The notes: generated by a model not told the origin, from the letters alone. Positions 22,562 to 34,776 are shown, counted from the first letter of the stretch. The stretch: DNA of 64,000 bases from Amphiura filiformis (GCF_039555335.1 NC_092637.1:37784526-37848525), one strand, 5' to 3'. Made by a program: numbers and translations.

Positions 22562-25344
22562 TACACAGCAAAAAATAAAAGCTCAATATTGAGTAAAATA
22601 TTACTCATCACGATAGTAAAAAGGGAGCTAGTCGAATTTTGAGTAATTTTTACTCAGCTTCGGTTGATTAATTGTTTACTCAGCACATGTTGATTAAACT
22701 TTACTCAATATTGAGTAGCTCCCTTTTTTACTCAAAGATGAGAGTAAAATTTACTCTTTCACTTGGATTAATATTTGCTCAACCTTTGTTGAGTAAAATT
22801 TACTCAATATTGAGTAGTTCCCTTTTTTACTCAAAGATGAGAGTAAATTTTACTCATTGACTATGGAGTAATATTTGCTCAACGTTTGTTGATTAAATTT
22901 TACCCAATATTGAGTAGCTCCTTTTTGCTCTGAAACAAGGAAACATTTACTCGTTTAACCTTGAGTAAAGGTTTACGCAAGTGTTGATTAAAACGATTAC
23001 TCATTATTTGAGTAAAACTTAAGTGAAAAGATTTGCAAAATGATGAATAGTAAAGTGTTACTCAACATTTTGAGCAACATGAAACGTATTTTACTCAACA
23101 AATATTAAGCAAAAAACACTTTCGAGTTGTATTGAGGCTCCATCTGCAGCTGGAACAAAGCAGTATTTTAAACTAAAAGAATGAAAAGAATACAAAATTA
23201 AATATAATATTCTGCATTTTACCTGGTTTTATTTTCAAAATAGGTATCAAATAAATCACAATATAGCATGTCTATTGTCTCATTACCCAATGTGAGCAAA
23301 CATAGAATAGAAGCCGGTCACCTCTCCCAAAACTTTTGATGTGAAAAAGTCATTTGAAAATTAATGTTATAGATGCTGAGTGTTTTAAATGGGACAGAAA
23401 TTAAGTCTTCACTTCATTATGTTTTAACACTCAAGAATTGTCTAATGTCACCAGGTTCTTTAGTAGCTGATATAGTGTCCAGGAACTGCCAAATAGCAGT
23501 GATCAGCCTGTACTGGATATGCTAAGTCATTGTATGTGAAGGATTTGGTATATCTTGTCCACAAGTTCTACAACTTTCATCACTGTTGCGCATTGAAAAA
23601 GCTTGCCTATCCATTTATATAAAAACACAGTTCTGGATTCAACTTGCTTCACAAGTATATAAATGGCAGCGTGCGTCCAGTAAAGTTGGCGAGGAACCAG
23701 TCCAAAGCTGTGCCTTCCTGAAACATGTAAAATAAAAGAAAATGTAATAAAGGACATTAATTTCATGGATTGGGACTATTCAAGTGAAATAAAGCTGCCT
23801 TAAAATAGAAAATCCACCACCTTTTCATTGTATCAACCATAAATCAAAATTTGTTTGGTACTCGAAAGTGATGAAGCAGATGGAAGGTTTAAAACACAAA
23901 TAACTAAATTTATGCATGTCTTATTTTTAAACTGTCTATAATTGGTCAGATGGTATATAACCAAAAATGAAAACTCTTGCTGAAATTCTTGAAATATTAA
24001 AGCAAATATGACATATTTACATGTAATTTACATCATTGTAATCACCCATTGCATTGGCATTTCTACTTTCATGCGATTTTGCAAATATTTAAAATATCTT
24101 TATAATTATTATATTATTATTCCTGTGATAGCGGGCAATGCTATTTTCAAGGGGACACAAACTTTAGGAGACAAGAATTTACAGAAATGGTAAACAAGAT
24201 AATTATAAGATTCGCGGTTGATTATTCAAAGTTCACGATAGCCAACACCTGTCGGTGAGGATAAGGGGTTATATAGGGGGTTTTCCCCTTGGCATTTGAG
24301 GTTTCATGAACTACACATTCAATGAAGTACATGTATTCTGAAATGCACAAAGAAATTAACAAGTTAAATGCAACATTATTGATAGAAATTTACCTGTTGA
24401 CTGACGTTCGTGCATCTTTCTTCAATACCTTTCCTGGAAAGAGGTAGGGCAGCACAAAAATCCCAAAGTCACATCTGATCTGTAAGTAAAATATAGATCA
24501 ATATTATAAATGCACTGAAAAAGAAAACTGCCTATGGAAAAAAATTTCAAGTGATATTTTGCAATGTTTTCACTCTCCTACTACATATAACTGCAAAAAA
24601 AGTTATGTGGCACGAGTCAACATCAGGATCAGGGACGTAGCAACAGCTTTGGGGCATATGGACAAGGAGCAGTGTGAGGCCTTCTAAACATCTCCTTTAT
24701 CAGCCCTGATCCCTATCCACTTCATTTTCGCTTTTGCTTGGGGCCCATGGACTTTGTCCACCCTATCCGCTTGCTACATGTACGCCCCTGGTCCCCGGGC
24801 CTGGTCCACATCAGCGTATGTACTTCGAGGTTGCTCAGACTAGTACATTACGATCGCAAATACACAGCTAGCATGGTGAGCCGATGACAATTACTGATAA
24901 GCTTAACTAACTTAAAAACTTGTCTATATCCGGTTCAAATCATACAATAAGATTTCTAAATTGTGTAACAGGTATATGGACATAAAGTTATGAATAATAG
25001 TAATGAAATTAGTACCTTCAAACATTGGTTGTACTGCTGACAAACTCCATTCCACCAGCAGACACTGCACCCGCATCCCGGCTCCGCTTTTATACGCCAT
25101 GATGACATGAATTTTAATACGTCGTCGAATTAAACTTACTCCGCGTGTTGAATTTACTACGCGATTTGAGTAAAATACAATGTGGCGATTAAATTATTTT
25201 ACTTCTTTCCATTGACCATTTTTTACTCTGGCAAAGAGTTGTGTCAAATATCGTCTTTTACTCGTTGATGAGTAAATAATTGGTCTATTTTTTAATCAAC
25301 ATACTTTAGTCGGTAGCACTTTACTCCTTATTTTTTGCTGTGTA
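22562..25344. mobile_element. TIR element with TTTACTC/GAGTAAA subterminal repeats
   Basis: Terminal repeats TACACAGCAAAAAATAA and TTATTTTTTGCTGTGTA enclose 2.8 kb. Many copies of ACTCAATATTGAGTA-like palindromes and GAGTAAA lie at 22580-23110 and again at 25130-25320, near both ends. The interior differs in texture and holds a candidate spliced gene on the minus strand. The bases just inside and outside allow a TA target duplication. It abuts the AACGTTTT element at 25350. No transposase was recognised. Confidence 0.8.
23639..25108 (-). CDS. Candidate small three-exon gene inside the TIR element
   Basis: On the minus strand, exon 1 (25108-25016) starts with ATG and ends AAG/GTAC. Exon 2 (24479-24394) has a TTACAG acceptor and a GTAAAT donor. 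Exon 3 (23717-23639) follows TTTCAG and ends with a stop. The frames join without a break to give about 85 residues. The first exon is Cys-rich (CGCSVCWWNGVC) and the second contains FGIFVLPYLFPGK. No family is recognised. It could be captured host sequence, part of an element-encoded protein, or a chance combination of splice-like sites. A longer alternative frame exists in exon 3 (to 23527). Confidence 0.3.
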
Positions 25345-25349
25345 GTCAT

Positions 25350-26039
25350 CCCACCAAACACAAAAGCGTTTTAAAAACGTTTTAAATACGTTATATTTTG
25401 GCTTTTGGTTTAGGTAAAAACGTTTTAATAACATTAAAATGTCGGGTTATATAAAGGTCATGATAACGTTTTAAAACGTTTTGTATGAAAACACACTACA
25501 ACAATATTTTTAAATGTTTTCAAAAATGTTATTGTAAACTATTTTTACAAAAATTTTGCCAAATATTGTGTCAATACTTAAATAACATTATGTTAAAATG
25601 TTTGAACCCAGCAAACACAGAAATGTTCTTAAATTTTTTTTTTCAAAACCTTTTAATAACATTTAAATGTCGGGTTATATAAAGGTCATGAAAACGTTTT
25701 TCAAACGTTATTGAAAATATTTTGGGCAAACATATTTCGCAAAATATTTTTTCAACCCCAAAATAACATTCTGTTTAGAATGTTTTGTATCAAGTTTTCA
25801 AGAATGGTCTTGGAATGTTATTAAAACGTTTTTATACCCTTTATGTAACCCGACATTTAAACGTTTTCTGTAAAACATTTTTGTTTGCTGAGCAGTAGAT
25901 TATCAAAAAATGTTTTTTAAGGTTATGAAAACGTTTATACTCTTAATATACCCTTTATAAAACCCGACATTTAAACGTTTTCTGAAAACCTTTTATAACT
26001 TTTTGCAAATGATGTCGAAAACGTTTTGTGTTTGCTGGG
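25350..26039. mobile_element. AACGTTTT-family TIR element, copy 2
   Basis: The same family and orientation as 1843-2540, starting CCCACCAAACACA (one change) and ending TGTGTTTGCTGGG. AT lies on both sides, which could be a target duplication. It sits downstream of the receptor gene's last exon and next to the TTTACTC element. Confidence 0.85.
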
Positions 26040-26441
26040 ATATGACGAATATCGAATTACATAATACATAATAAATTATTTTAAAATTACCATACGCCTA
26101 CATTTGCAATTTAAAATACGCAAGTCTAAATCATCCTGGTTTTAACATGTTTAAGAGTGAATTGAATCGAATTATTATCTGAATTCACAGTTATTATCAA
26201 ATGCATGTTTACCTGGAATTTCTCCGAAATTGAAGTACTGTACCTTTTTGATTTTTTCTTACCTTAATAATATATCTTTGCATATTGCAAATGGCTCTTA
26301 TCTTATGCTCTAATGTAGCGTGTGTGACTCATGAACTGCGTATTTTAAACGTATTTTGAGTAAGAACAATTCGTAAGTGACGATAACAAAATTTACATAT
26401 AGTTTCTAGTTAGACCACATTCTAGAAGACAGTGGCGTAGA

Positions 26442-26447
26442 TTTATT
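26442..26447 (-). terminator. Candidate polyadenylation signal AATAAA for the receptor gene
   Basis: AATAAA on the minus strand about 200 bases after the receptor stop codon at 26644-26646. The position fits a 3' UTR end, but no transcript supports it. Confidence 0.4.
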
Positions 26448-26643
26448 TTTGACGTGAAAGGGGGGGGTTGGAGTTGGAATGGAAAAAATCTTGAAGCATA
26501 GTGAATCCAGCAACTTTTGGCGACAGAATAAGTTGGGGCTAAAATGGCCAAATATAAGGTTAATTTTGTCAGAAACCCACGTACAGGTCCCACCCCCTCG
26601 GGATCTACGCCTATGCTAGAAGATAACCAAAGCTTTCGATGTG

Positions 26644-29600
26644 TTAAGAAGTTTTCCACATCTGACGAGCGTTGTTATTGAATCCAAACGAGAAGAATAC
26701 GTGGACACCTTGAAGTGATGAAATCACGATAGCAATCCACCATATTACATCCACGTCAGCAGCGCTGGCTAACAACATCAGAATCCAACACAAACCCAGA
26801 ACAGAGGAAACCTAGGCAATATCAATAATGAAAAATAAAAATTATGATAAAGTGTATAGTTTGTAGGACAAGAGGTTTCTAGGTAAAAGGGGATTTTATA
26901 CACATTGGCACCATCCCGTCGGCCCTGACCAATATGTTAGTTCATTGGTCTTCCTTGGCCAATGTTAGTTCCACCGCAAATACCAATTGCTAACATTTAC
27001 GATGGTTCGATTCTAGACAGAAGTGGTTTCATTCTTGAGTCATAAGCAAGACACAAGGAAGAACTGCAACAACCCCACCTATCTCCCTTTGCATAGCAAG
27101 TAGCTTACCTTGGCAAATAGAATACATTCTTTCCATCCATTTTTATTGTGAGATTGTTGCTGCAGTGTGTTTGATCGATGTCTTGCCTTTCGCAGCTTAA
27201 TAAGCGTAAAAGTGACAAGGATGATGTTGATAATAAGACACATTGCTACAGGTATCCCAAATGCAAGCAGAGTCGCAGGTCCAGAGCGAAGCCAACATGA
27301 GGTGGCGTCATATACAGGGTTCAAACTTGAATGAAGACACTCGCATAAATGCAGGGACAAAGTTATGAGGACAATAGGCAAAGGTAACCCAAAACCCGCA
27401 AGTTGTAGTAAGAAGTTAATCTTAAAACGGTCATTAAATTTCTGCGTCACTTTCCATGCAAATCTGTAGAAGAGAATGCCCGCCAAAATAGATGTCCACG
27501 TGAACATAGCCAGCCAATAGTAATGAGATATAATGGAAAATATGATACATGGTGTTTCTGCAAGTGGCGCCATGTTAGACAAAATTGTAAACAACTGAGC
27601 GGAAAAGAGCGAAATTGAAAGTGAGATGATTCCGTTACCATAGGTATTTCGAAGCTTTTTAAATTTAATGTACGTAGTTAGTGTTCCAAGCGATCCAATG
27701 AGGGAGAAAGAGGATGTTACAATACTGACAATATCACTGGGGTTAAGAAAACCAGAATCCAATCTTTCTTCTTTATTTTGTCCAAATAACGAACTAATGC
27801 AAACCTGTGCCTTACCGTCAAATAATAGTAAGAAATCATTGTTCTTACTTTCCAGACCTTTGTAGATCAGAATCGTGCCATTTACATTGGTAGTAAACTC
27901 GCTGGCGTTTAAAGTTACGAATGCGCAATCAAGAATCGGGTTATCTACTTCATGACCACACATTAGTACTGTACGTTGACTAGATACATCGGGGGAGTCC
28001 AAAATACGCTTTTCATAGTAAACCATATATTTCGTGGTTATATAGATATTATCGGTTACGTATAACACCATATTCTCCTGTAGGACAGAAGGAACATGCA
28101 CAAATTCAAATGGGCTTCCAGAGTACCAGGTTTCTTTACAAAGGGTATTCAATGATTTGTCCCGTGATCTTTGTTCGCATGACATGAAGGCGTCCACGTT
28201 TGTTACACCACAGAGATACTGGTTATGTATGTCCAACTGTTTATTTTCGATCATGCGAATTAGTTCAAATCCGTATTCCGGACCAAATTCAAAAGCTATC
28301 CACTCCTTTTGCTTATCATTCATCATCATTATTTGACTATAATCATGTTCATTTATTTTTCTATTCCATGGTTTGCCCAGTGTTTCTTTTAGACATCGAG
28401 TTGTTTCTGACTGCGCTGATGCACTTCCAACATGTCCAAAGAAAAACGTACTTTTATGCTGACTACAATTCCAATTGTTAATAAAATGTAAATGTGACTT
28501 GTTATTTATAATACAATGACCAGAATGTGAAACGGAATATCCAGGTCTACACGTAATCTTACGGCACAATTTTGTCACCGGATCAAGAATTTCTCCAGAT
28601 GAGCATTTAACTTCAGTTGGGGCAGTTGCATCTGCTCTGCGGAAGTCCCACATATTTTGATATACGGATTTTGGTGAGTTATCACATCTAAAAATAGTCA
28701 TGTGAGGTATGGCATCATTACATATCGCACAGTGCGGGTTTTTGTACGCCAACTGTGTGCTGGTGTCACATCGTTTGAGTACGTACGATTTACATGCTGC
28801 AGACAATGATGAATTTGAAGATGTTGGACAATCATCAATGAAACACAGACGAATGCGTTTTCCGACTTTGAACTCTATGTCATATGATGTACTCCTAAGT
28901 AATGTTTCCCCGGTATTAAGAGCTGATTTGATGCACTCAGCAGAGTCTGCAGGATACACATTCCAAGGATGAACTTTCCTAAGCTCACGATAATGGCAAA
29001 TGGCGCAGAATATATTACGAAAGTTATAGCCAAAATCGTCAAGAACAGGCATTCCATTATTAAAAGCACTACTGCATTCTGATTTGATAAAGTTTTCTTT
29101 CCAGGAATATGGACATGAAGCTATCAGTTGGACTTGTACAGATTCCCGTATTGTATGACACACATGTGACTTTGGATCTACCCAATACGCCCATGTAATA
29201 TTGTCAGTTATCGTTAAGTCACAAGCAGATTTGTAATCTATGCAACAGTCTCCAAACTGTTGGCATTCTACGTCACATCGACAGGTGGTATGTTCTTTAT
29301 GATTGCATCGCCCTTCGCAACTCTCCTCGTGGGAAACAGACGTGTTCATCTTTAAGTTTTCAAGTTGTAAGACTGAAAAAATAAATAATTGTAAATCAGT
29401 ATAATTTTTCAACAAAGAATTCTTTTACACATTTAACACACCACAACCCACACACAATGAGGAATGCTATTGGACACTTCAAACCTTTTCTACAGTAGTG
29501 ATGACTTTGTACTAATCCATAGGTGGCGCAGGTGCCTCTTACAAAACCGATTTGCGGGTTCGTATAAGCATCAGTAAGTAAAATTGCAACTTTTGTCGAA

Positions 29601-32600
29601 TTCGATGAATAATGAATATTATGGTTTCTCGTTTTCTTGCACGTAATTTTATCAGAACCGAGTTTGAAGGGATGAGCGTCTTTCGAGCATAACTTGTACC
29701 ATTCCGACATGTCCTGTAGATTACGGACATAAATCATGAATAGATTGGTGGTGAATTCGTCCACTAGTACCAGACTGACATTCCATGCTGTTACTGGTAC
29801 GATATTCGTGTCTGAAATTATATTAAACATGAAAGTGATGATGGCAAGTAGTAGTGGTGGTGGTGATGATGATGATGATTTCATCCTTGACTAGGATTTG
29901 AACCTGCGACCTGCTAGGTATCTAGACCAGTGCTCTTACCAACTGAGCTATCAAAGAAGCAAATGGTATGAAAGCGTTTTAGTGTACTACATAAGCCTAC
30001 ATATGATCCAGCGATCATAAATCAGAATGCATGCTGCCCTCTCTTGACATTGTATTGCTATGTTTCATATTGATGAAGGGGTGATATTACATTTTTCATG
30101 GTGCATTTTATATCTGTCCTCATATGAGGACACGGCGCGTGAAAGGGTTAATTCCTACTACATATTACTCCTGCGTTATCATTCCTGCATTCACAGTTAG
30201 CTGTAATCTCGCCCTTAAGACACGAATCAAAGGTCCCGTAACATCTGGAAGATTTAAGTGTCCCGAATACCTCATTTGGTTTACTTTCTGACCCACTATT
30301 ATGAATAGTAAGCGCAGCTAAGGCCCCGTTGTATCCAAACTGACGACACAAAATGTGGGCACTATGAAGCTTCCAATTGTCGGTACAGATCCTCCCCCAT
30401 GATAAGCCATTGGAGATTTCCACAATAGCTGTTTTAGTTGGATTTCCGATAAGTCGAAGAGGTGTGGTATCATCTGAAAGAAGAAACATCATTCTATTTT
30501 GTAAACCTAAAGGTATATATGACCACATTGTCAAAACAATATCTTATGGGAAGTACAAGATCTAACCCAATGCTACTTCAAGTACAGAGATCATATGTGA
30601 CGTGTCATGTCAAAAGGAGACACTTTTGGAAAGGATCGTAAACGGAGAAATAGCCAAAAATCTGCCCGGGGTGATTTTTTCACAATTTGGGTTTGTTGCG
30701 AATTTGTGATGTTATTAATGTTAACAATATTTTCTGATAGTTTCAGACCAGAATATAACTGGCATCTTGTATTTTTTGAGATATATTTCAAGGTAATTCC
30801 TATTCTCAACATTGTCAATAATATTTTTAAAGGCCGATATCTCAATTTCCAATTTTATAATACTATAACTTACGAACTCAATAACTTCGCTTAGGCATGT
30901 CTGATTTCATTGGGGAAAACAGTGTTGTGGAGCAAAATATCTCTATATTTAAGATATGTAAAAATCTCAAAATTGATAACCTGCCCAAAAGTGTCTCCTT
31001 TTGACATGACACGTCACATATTTCATTGAATGAAGTAATCAACCCCTTCTGGGTTCAACCCAACTATAAATAATATACTAACCGATTAAACTAACTCTTA
31101 TACTTCCATCAAGTCTTTAATTAATCCACAAATTAGTCAATAAGATGTGACTAATTTGTTTTGTACCACCGTTTTCGAAAAGTCACCTTTTTCGGTGTGT
31201 ATATATTTGCAGTAACCCTTATCTCGAAAAATTGGCTACATCAATTGGTGGATTTTTCTTCTGAAAGCATGTTTGCTCTTGAATATTTTTTCCGAATTAG
31301 CTTGGCCGAGAAAACTTGCCAAGGAAATGTTAAAAACTGTTTTAACGTACAACAACCAAAATATAAATTTAAAACGGCAAAGTAACCGATGTTTCGAGAG
31401 CCCAAAACATCCCGTTTAAAAGGATAAATCAACGAGTGTCAGCAAGCACCACGTGTCACCCAACTGATTTGTTTTGTATGCTTTAGATCATGCAAAATGC
31501 AATCCTAATGATTGTTTAACCTAGTTGTTTTTCAAAGTAGCTCCGACTCCGTGCTTGCTGTCACAAGATCCTTCTTTCTTGACTATGTCAAAAGACTTAA
31601 AATACTAAAGAAAATATCAAAAGCTTACTCGGTGAACATCGGATGCTCAAAATTCGATCTTGACTGTACGAATTCATTGTTTTATGGGCACCGATTTTAT
31701 ATAAGAACTCATCATCAGGTTTGATACTGGTATATCCCAAAAATGAAGGAAACCCGAAGCCTATACAAATACGATGCAAGTAGTCAATGGCGTCAATTAT
31801 AGACTGACCAGGTTCCAGACCTATACTTCTCCATTGATCGTGGTCATCAAATCTGTATTCTAGGCGTCCATCGTACGGAGTGGTGCCATTCACAAGACGC
31901 CATCTGCCAATGGTTTGATTTCCTGTGATATAACGTAAAAAGCCGAATAATGACGAGTATACAGGGGGAGAGAATAACGCGTGTTATTGTTAAATTAATG
32001 TTTTTATATGTTTTTGTATTATACAGGGGCTCCAACAGTTTTAGACTATAGCTTCTCGTTACACCTCCTCCATTCTGCTACTATTTTTTCCGTTTAATAT
32101 ATTTGGTGTTTTTAATGTGTTTTGATGATGGGGGTTATTTAATGCCCTGAGTGCTATAGCCATAGACTTATAACTAATAGTCTAGGTTTTTAGATATTTT
32201 CTCAAATTATCAAGATCTATCTCCAGAACCACTGAACCAATGCTAGGCTTGTTTGTACTCATTTTAATGCATTTTTCATGCTGATTCCAAATATGTTCAT
32301 GAAAATTTACCTTTCTGTACTTTTCGAATTTCTTAAAGAAATTATGAAACACATCATTTACCGACACCCGCGTGTAGAGAGATAAACTTACCTGGATCGC
32401 AGGCGATGTGAACAACGCGATTGTCAACACAAGGAACATTTTTCCAGGAAACAGTGTCAGTGGCACTGGGTAAATGTAATTCATTCCAAATAGCTGCGCG
32501 TGGACTGTTTCCTTCCCAAATATATATTATCGGATTATTCGATGCATAACCAAGGGAAGTGCAAATGTAACGCACTTCATCTTCTGTGCTCAAATCTAAA

Positions 32601-32837
32601 CAGACAGATCCCCACGGCTCAGTATTTCTTCGTATTTCAAGTCTTCCTTTATAAGAGGGTTCACAATATTCATTTACTATTCTCCACTGAAAGATATCAT
32701 CCTCTGCGAAAAAAAAGAATGAAACAAATCAAAACAACAGGAATGGTTAAGATAACTGTTATTGATTATGACGGACTAAATACGTCAAAAACAACGACGT
32801 CGACGACGACGACGACGACGACGATGATGATGATGAC

Positions 32838-32875
<38 letters not shown>

Positions 32876-34707
32876 CAACGATGATGATTATAATCATTAT
32901 TATAAACTGGTTAAAACAAGTCAATAATTACCGGTGAGGCAAGAAAGATACAAATTATTCGATGAACCACACGACGGCTGTGACCAATTACTAAAGAGTG
33001 GTGTAAAAGACCATCTATTGAGTGAATTAAAATATCTATTTAAGTGTGTCAGTTCTAAGTGGACTTCAGATAGAGAATCATTTTGAGATCTTGTTGCGTC
33101 TAAACGATTACTGTATGAGAGAACGCCTTTGTACCCGCAAATGACGCACAGATGATGCATCGTTAAAAGTATGTCTGTATCATAAGCATGATAAGTGACT
33201 ATTCAGTATCGAAGTTACGTAATGTTACTATGCCAACGGGATCACGCGCCAGAGTAATGAACTACGATCGAAACAATCACCACACAAAGTATATGGTACT
33301 CGAAGGATATAAAAATAGCGTGATCCGGTAACCAAGAGAATTACGTAACCACTTCGATGCTGAATTACTCGATGTCACATAACAGTCTGCCGCCTGGACA
33401 ACCAATTCTTTAGAAATGCTTAGTCGCGCTAAAAGTCGATCGATACATGTAAAAATCAGCACAATTCAGAGATACACCTTTTTGCTATGAAATTAATTTT
33501 CTCCGTCAAATATAAAGCAATATTTTTTCTTTCTGCAGTAATGTCAGTTAAAAACTTGGTGCTTGAATATACATTTTTTAAAATCCTGGTGTTAAAATTA
33601 AGCATCAAATTGTGTCTTTTAGTGTGATATTTTTGATTTTTATAGGCCTTGAATTCGCCTGCGAGCTTTTTACGGAATTCATGTTTTAGCGTCTCAAACT
33701 AACATAGTTTGCTAAAGAAAGATATTTCCCACCTCTGTAAAGCACATCGTGTGGGTCTATATGTTATAGTTTTGTCAGAATTTCCGTATTTGTTTTACCC
33801 TTTTTCCATTCATGGTCCGAAAATGTCAAACTAAGTAAAAGTAGGCAATGGTGAGTACTTTTATCTCGAGAGCAACCAGCTGAAATAGTCGATATTTCCT
33901 TTGTTGTTATCCAGGTCAATTTTTCATTGAAAGCAAATTGCCCGACCAGCGATTAAATCCCCAATTGGGTGTTCTGGTTAAACATGATCAGTAGGAGCGC
34001 TATAGGTCTGGGAATTTCTTTGCTATATTGAAGTTCTGGCAACACTATAGCCATGCCGGTATTCCTATTAAACCCAGGGATATCGATCCATAATGCTAGT
34101 ACTAGCCTTTAGATTTCACGTGTTGATTTAGAAATTTTTTCAGCCGACAGTGAAAGATGGTGAAATCAAAACGGAAATTCTGACAAAACTATGATATATA
34201 GCTCACGGTGATGTGCTTTAGAAAGTTGGGAAAAATCCTTCATTAGCGAACTATATTACTTTGAAAAGCTAAAAGGTTGATCCAAGAAAAAGCTCGCGGG
34301 CCGAGCTGAAGCCTATAAAAATCGAATATCTTACACTAAATGACTGAATTTCAGGCCTAAGTTTAACACCAGGATTTAAAAAAAAATCAGTATCAAGCAT
34401 TATAGTTTTTCCAGCCATTTACTGAAAAAATGAAAATTATTGCTTTTCATTTGGCTGAGAAAAAAAATTTTACACTGAAAAGGTGTAACTCAAAATTTTG
34501 CTCATTTCAACACCAATTTCGATCGTTTGTATTGCCTCATTAAATGACTGAGTGAGCCTTGCAGAACAAAAGAATCGGTTGTGCAGGTAGCTGACTGATA
34601 AGTTGAGCAGCAAACTGTTCCCCAATCACCATGCTGTCGACGCACTTCCAGTCTGCTAAGATTTTGCTGGTTTGTCGATTCCGCTAATCGTACTTCAAGA
34701 TGTGGAT
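26644..34707 (-). CDS. Multi-SRCR, somatomedin-B, seven-transmembrane receptor (partial 5' end)
   Basis: Mapped exons, 5' to 3': split SRCR-a (34707-34598 plus 33190-32932), SRCR-b 32703-32392, SRCR-c 31922-31629, SRCR-d 30473-30159, unassigned exon 29811-29485, main exon 29372-27109, last exon 26811-26644 (stop). All ectodomain introns are phase 1; the last is phase 0. SRCR-d is clearest (WGRICTDNW, ILCRQFGY, GVIC). The main exon opens with a somatomedin-B domain (SCEGRC, CRCDVEC, FGDCCIDYKSAC). A long Cys-rich region follows, with two repeats of an N-x-x-CAIC-type motif, then a 7TM domain from about 27745. TM2 carries SLSISLFSAQ, and TM6/TM7 in the last exon carry SVLGLCWILM and SLQGVHVFFSFGF, like secretin/Methuselah-type GPCRs. 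No GPS cleavage motif was seen. The tail is very short. It is probably a plasma-membrane receptor with a scavenger-like ectodomain; ligand unknown. The signal-peptide exon is not identified, SRCR-a may be disrupted, and the 29485 donor is weak (GTTTGA). Confidence 0.85.
29485..29811 (-). CDS. Unassigned ectodomain exon of the receptor
   Basis: A 327-base exon in phase 1-1 between SRCR-d and the somatomedin-B exon. It encodes about 109 residues with four Cys, including YKLCSKDAHPFKLG and GFVRGTCATYG. The alternation of strands and the terminal C-x-x-YG faintly recall F5/8C or fucolectin-like beta-sandwich domains, but no diagnostic motif settles it. The acceptor TTTCAG/ACACG is good. The donor could be GTTTGA after AAAAG or GTAGAA a few bases earlier; both keep the phase. 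Confidence 0.6.
29884..29956 (-). repeat. tRNA-like sequence in a receptor intron
   Basis: On the minus strand, TAGCTCAGTTGGTAAGAGC is a good A box and D arm, and GCAGGTTCAAATCCTAG a good B box, 73 bases in all. The anticodon loop CTAGATA would give AGA, but the body lacks the long arm of a serine tRNA and the T stem pairs badly. A run of ATC/ACC trinucleotides follows. It is read as a tRNA pseudogene or SINE head between SRCR-d and the next exon. Confidence 0.5.
30596..31018. mobile_element. TA-flanked MITE with long near-perfect TIRs
   Basis: A 423-bp element with ends TGTGACGTGTCATGTCAAAA and the reverse complement. The match runs inward for about 35 bp, and TA flanks it at 30594-30595 and 31019-31020. 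It lies in the receptor intron between SRCR-c and SRCR-d. The open frames in it are not genes. Confidence 0.9.
31019..31628. other. Intron sequence, no further structure seen
   Basis: AT-rich intron of the receptor gene between the MITE and the SRCR-c exon. No extra exon with conserved SRCR features was found. Confidence 0.4.
32792..32910. repeat. ACG/ATG trinucleotide microsatellite
   Basis: Runs of ACG then ATG repeats, with interruptions, in the intron between SRCR-a and SRCR-b. The methionine- and threonine-rich frame across it is compositional. Confidence 0.9.
33195..33378. mobile_element. Fold-back MITE inserted in SRCR-a
   Basis: A 184-bp inverted repeat with about 50-bp arms: left arm GTGACTATTCAGTATCGAAG, right arm ending CGATGTCAC with a CTTCGATGCTGAATTACT block. 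ATAA flanks it at 33191-33194 and 33379-33382, consistent with a 4-bp target duplication. It lies next to the larger insertion 33383-34597 and shares the middle ATAA with it. Confidence 0.75.
33383..34597. mobile_element. CAGTTAGC-type TIR element (1.2 kb) inserted in SRCR-a
   Basis: Starts CAGTCTGCCGCCTGGACAAC and ends in the inverted form (TTGTGCAGGTAGCTGACTG), flanked by ATAA (33379-33382 and 34598-34601). A longer copy in the other orientation is at 38549-40815. No transposase frame is recognised, so it is non-autonomous. It interrupts the SRCR-a coding sequence just after the codons for TVCCSTY. Confidence 0.85.
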
Positions 34708-34776
34708 CTACATGTACAGTCAATGAATAAGGTGGCAGCTTATGAATCATATACTTACAGTAAAAGTGAGGGTATA

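Noticed and set aside
27745-28100. GPS autoproteolysis site before TM1 of the receptor
   Set aside because: I looked for a paired-Cys, Trp and HL/T-type cleavage motif and found none, so I do not call the protein a classical adhesion GPCR.
28875-29069. Other frames over the receptor main exon
   Set aside because: The 778-codon minus-strand frame with a somatomedin-B domain explains this DNA; the overlapping frames are shadows.
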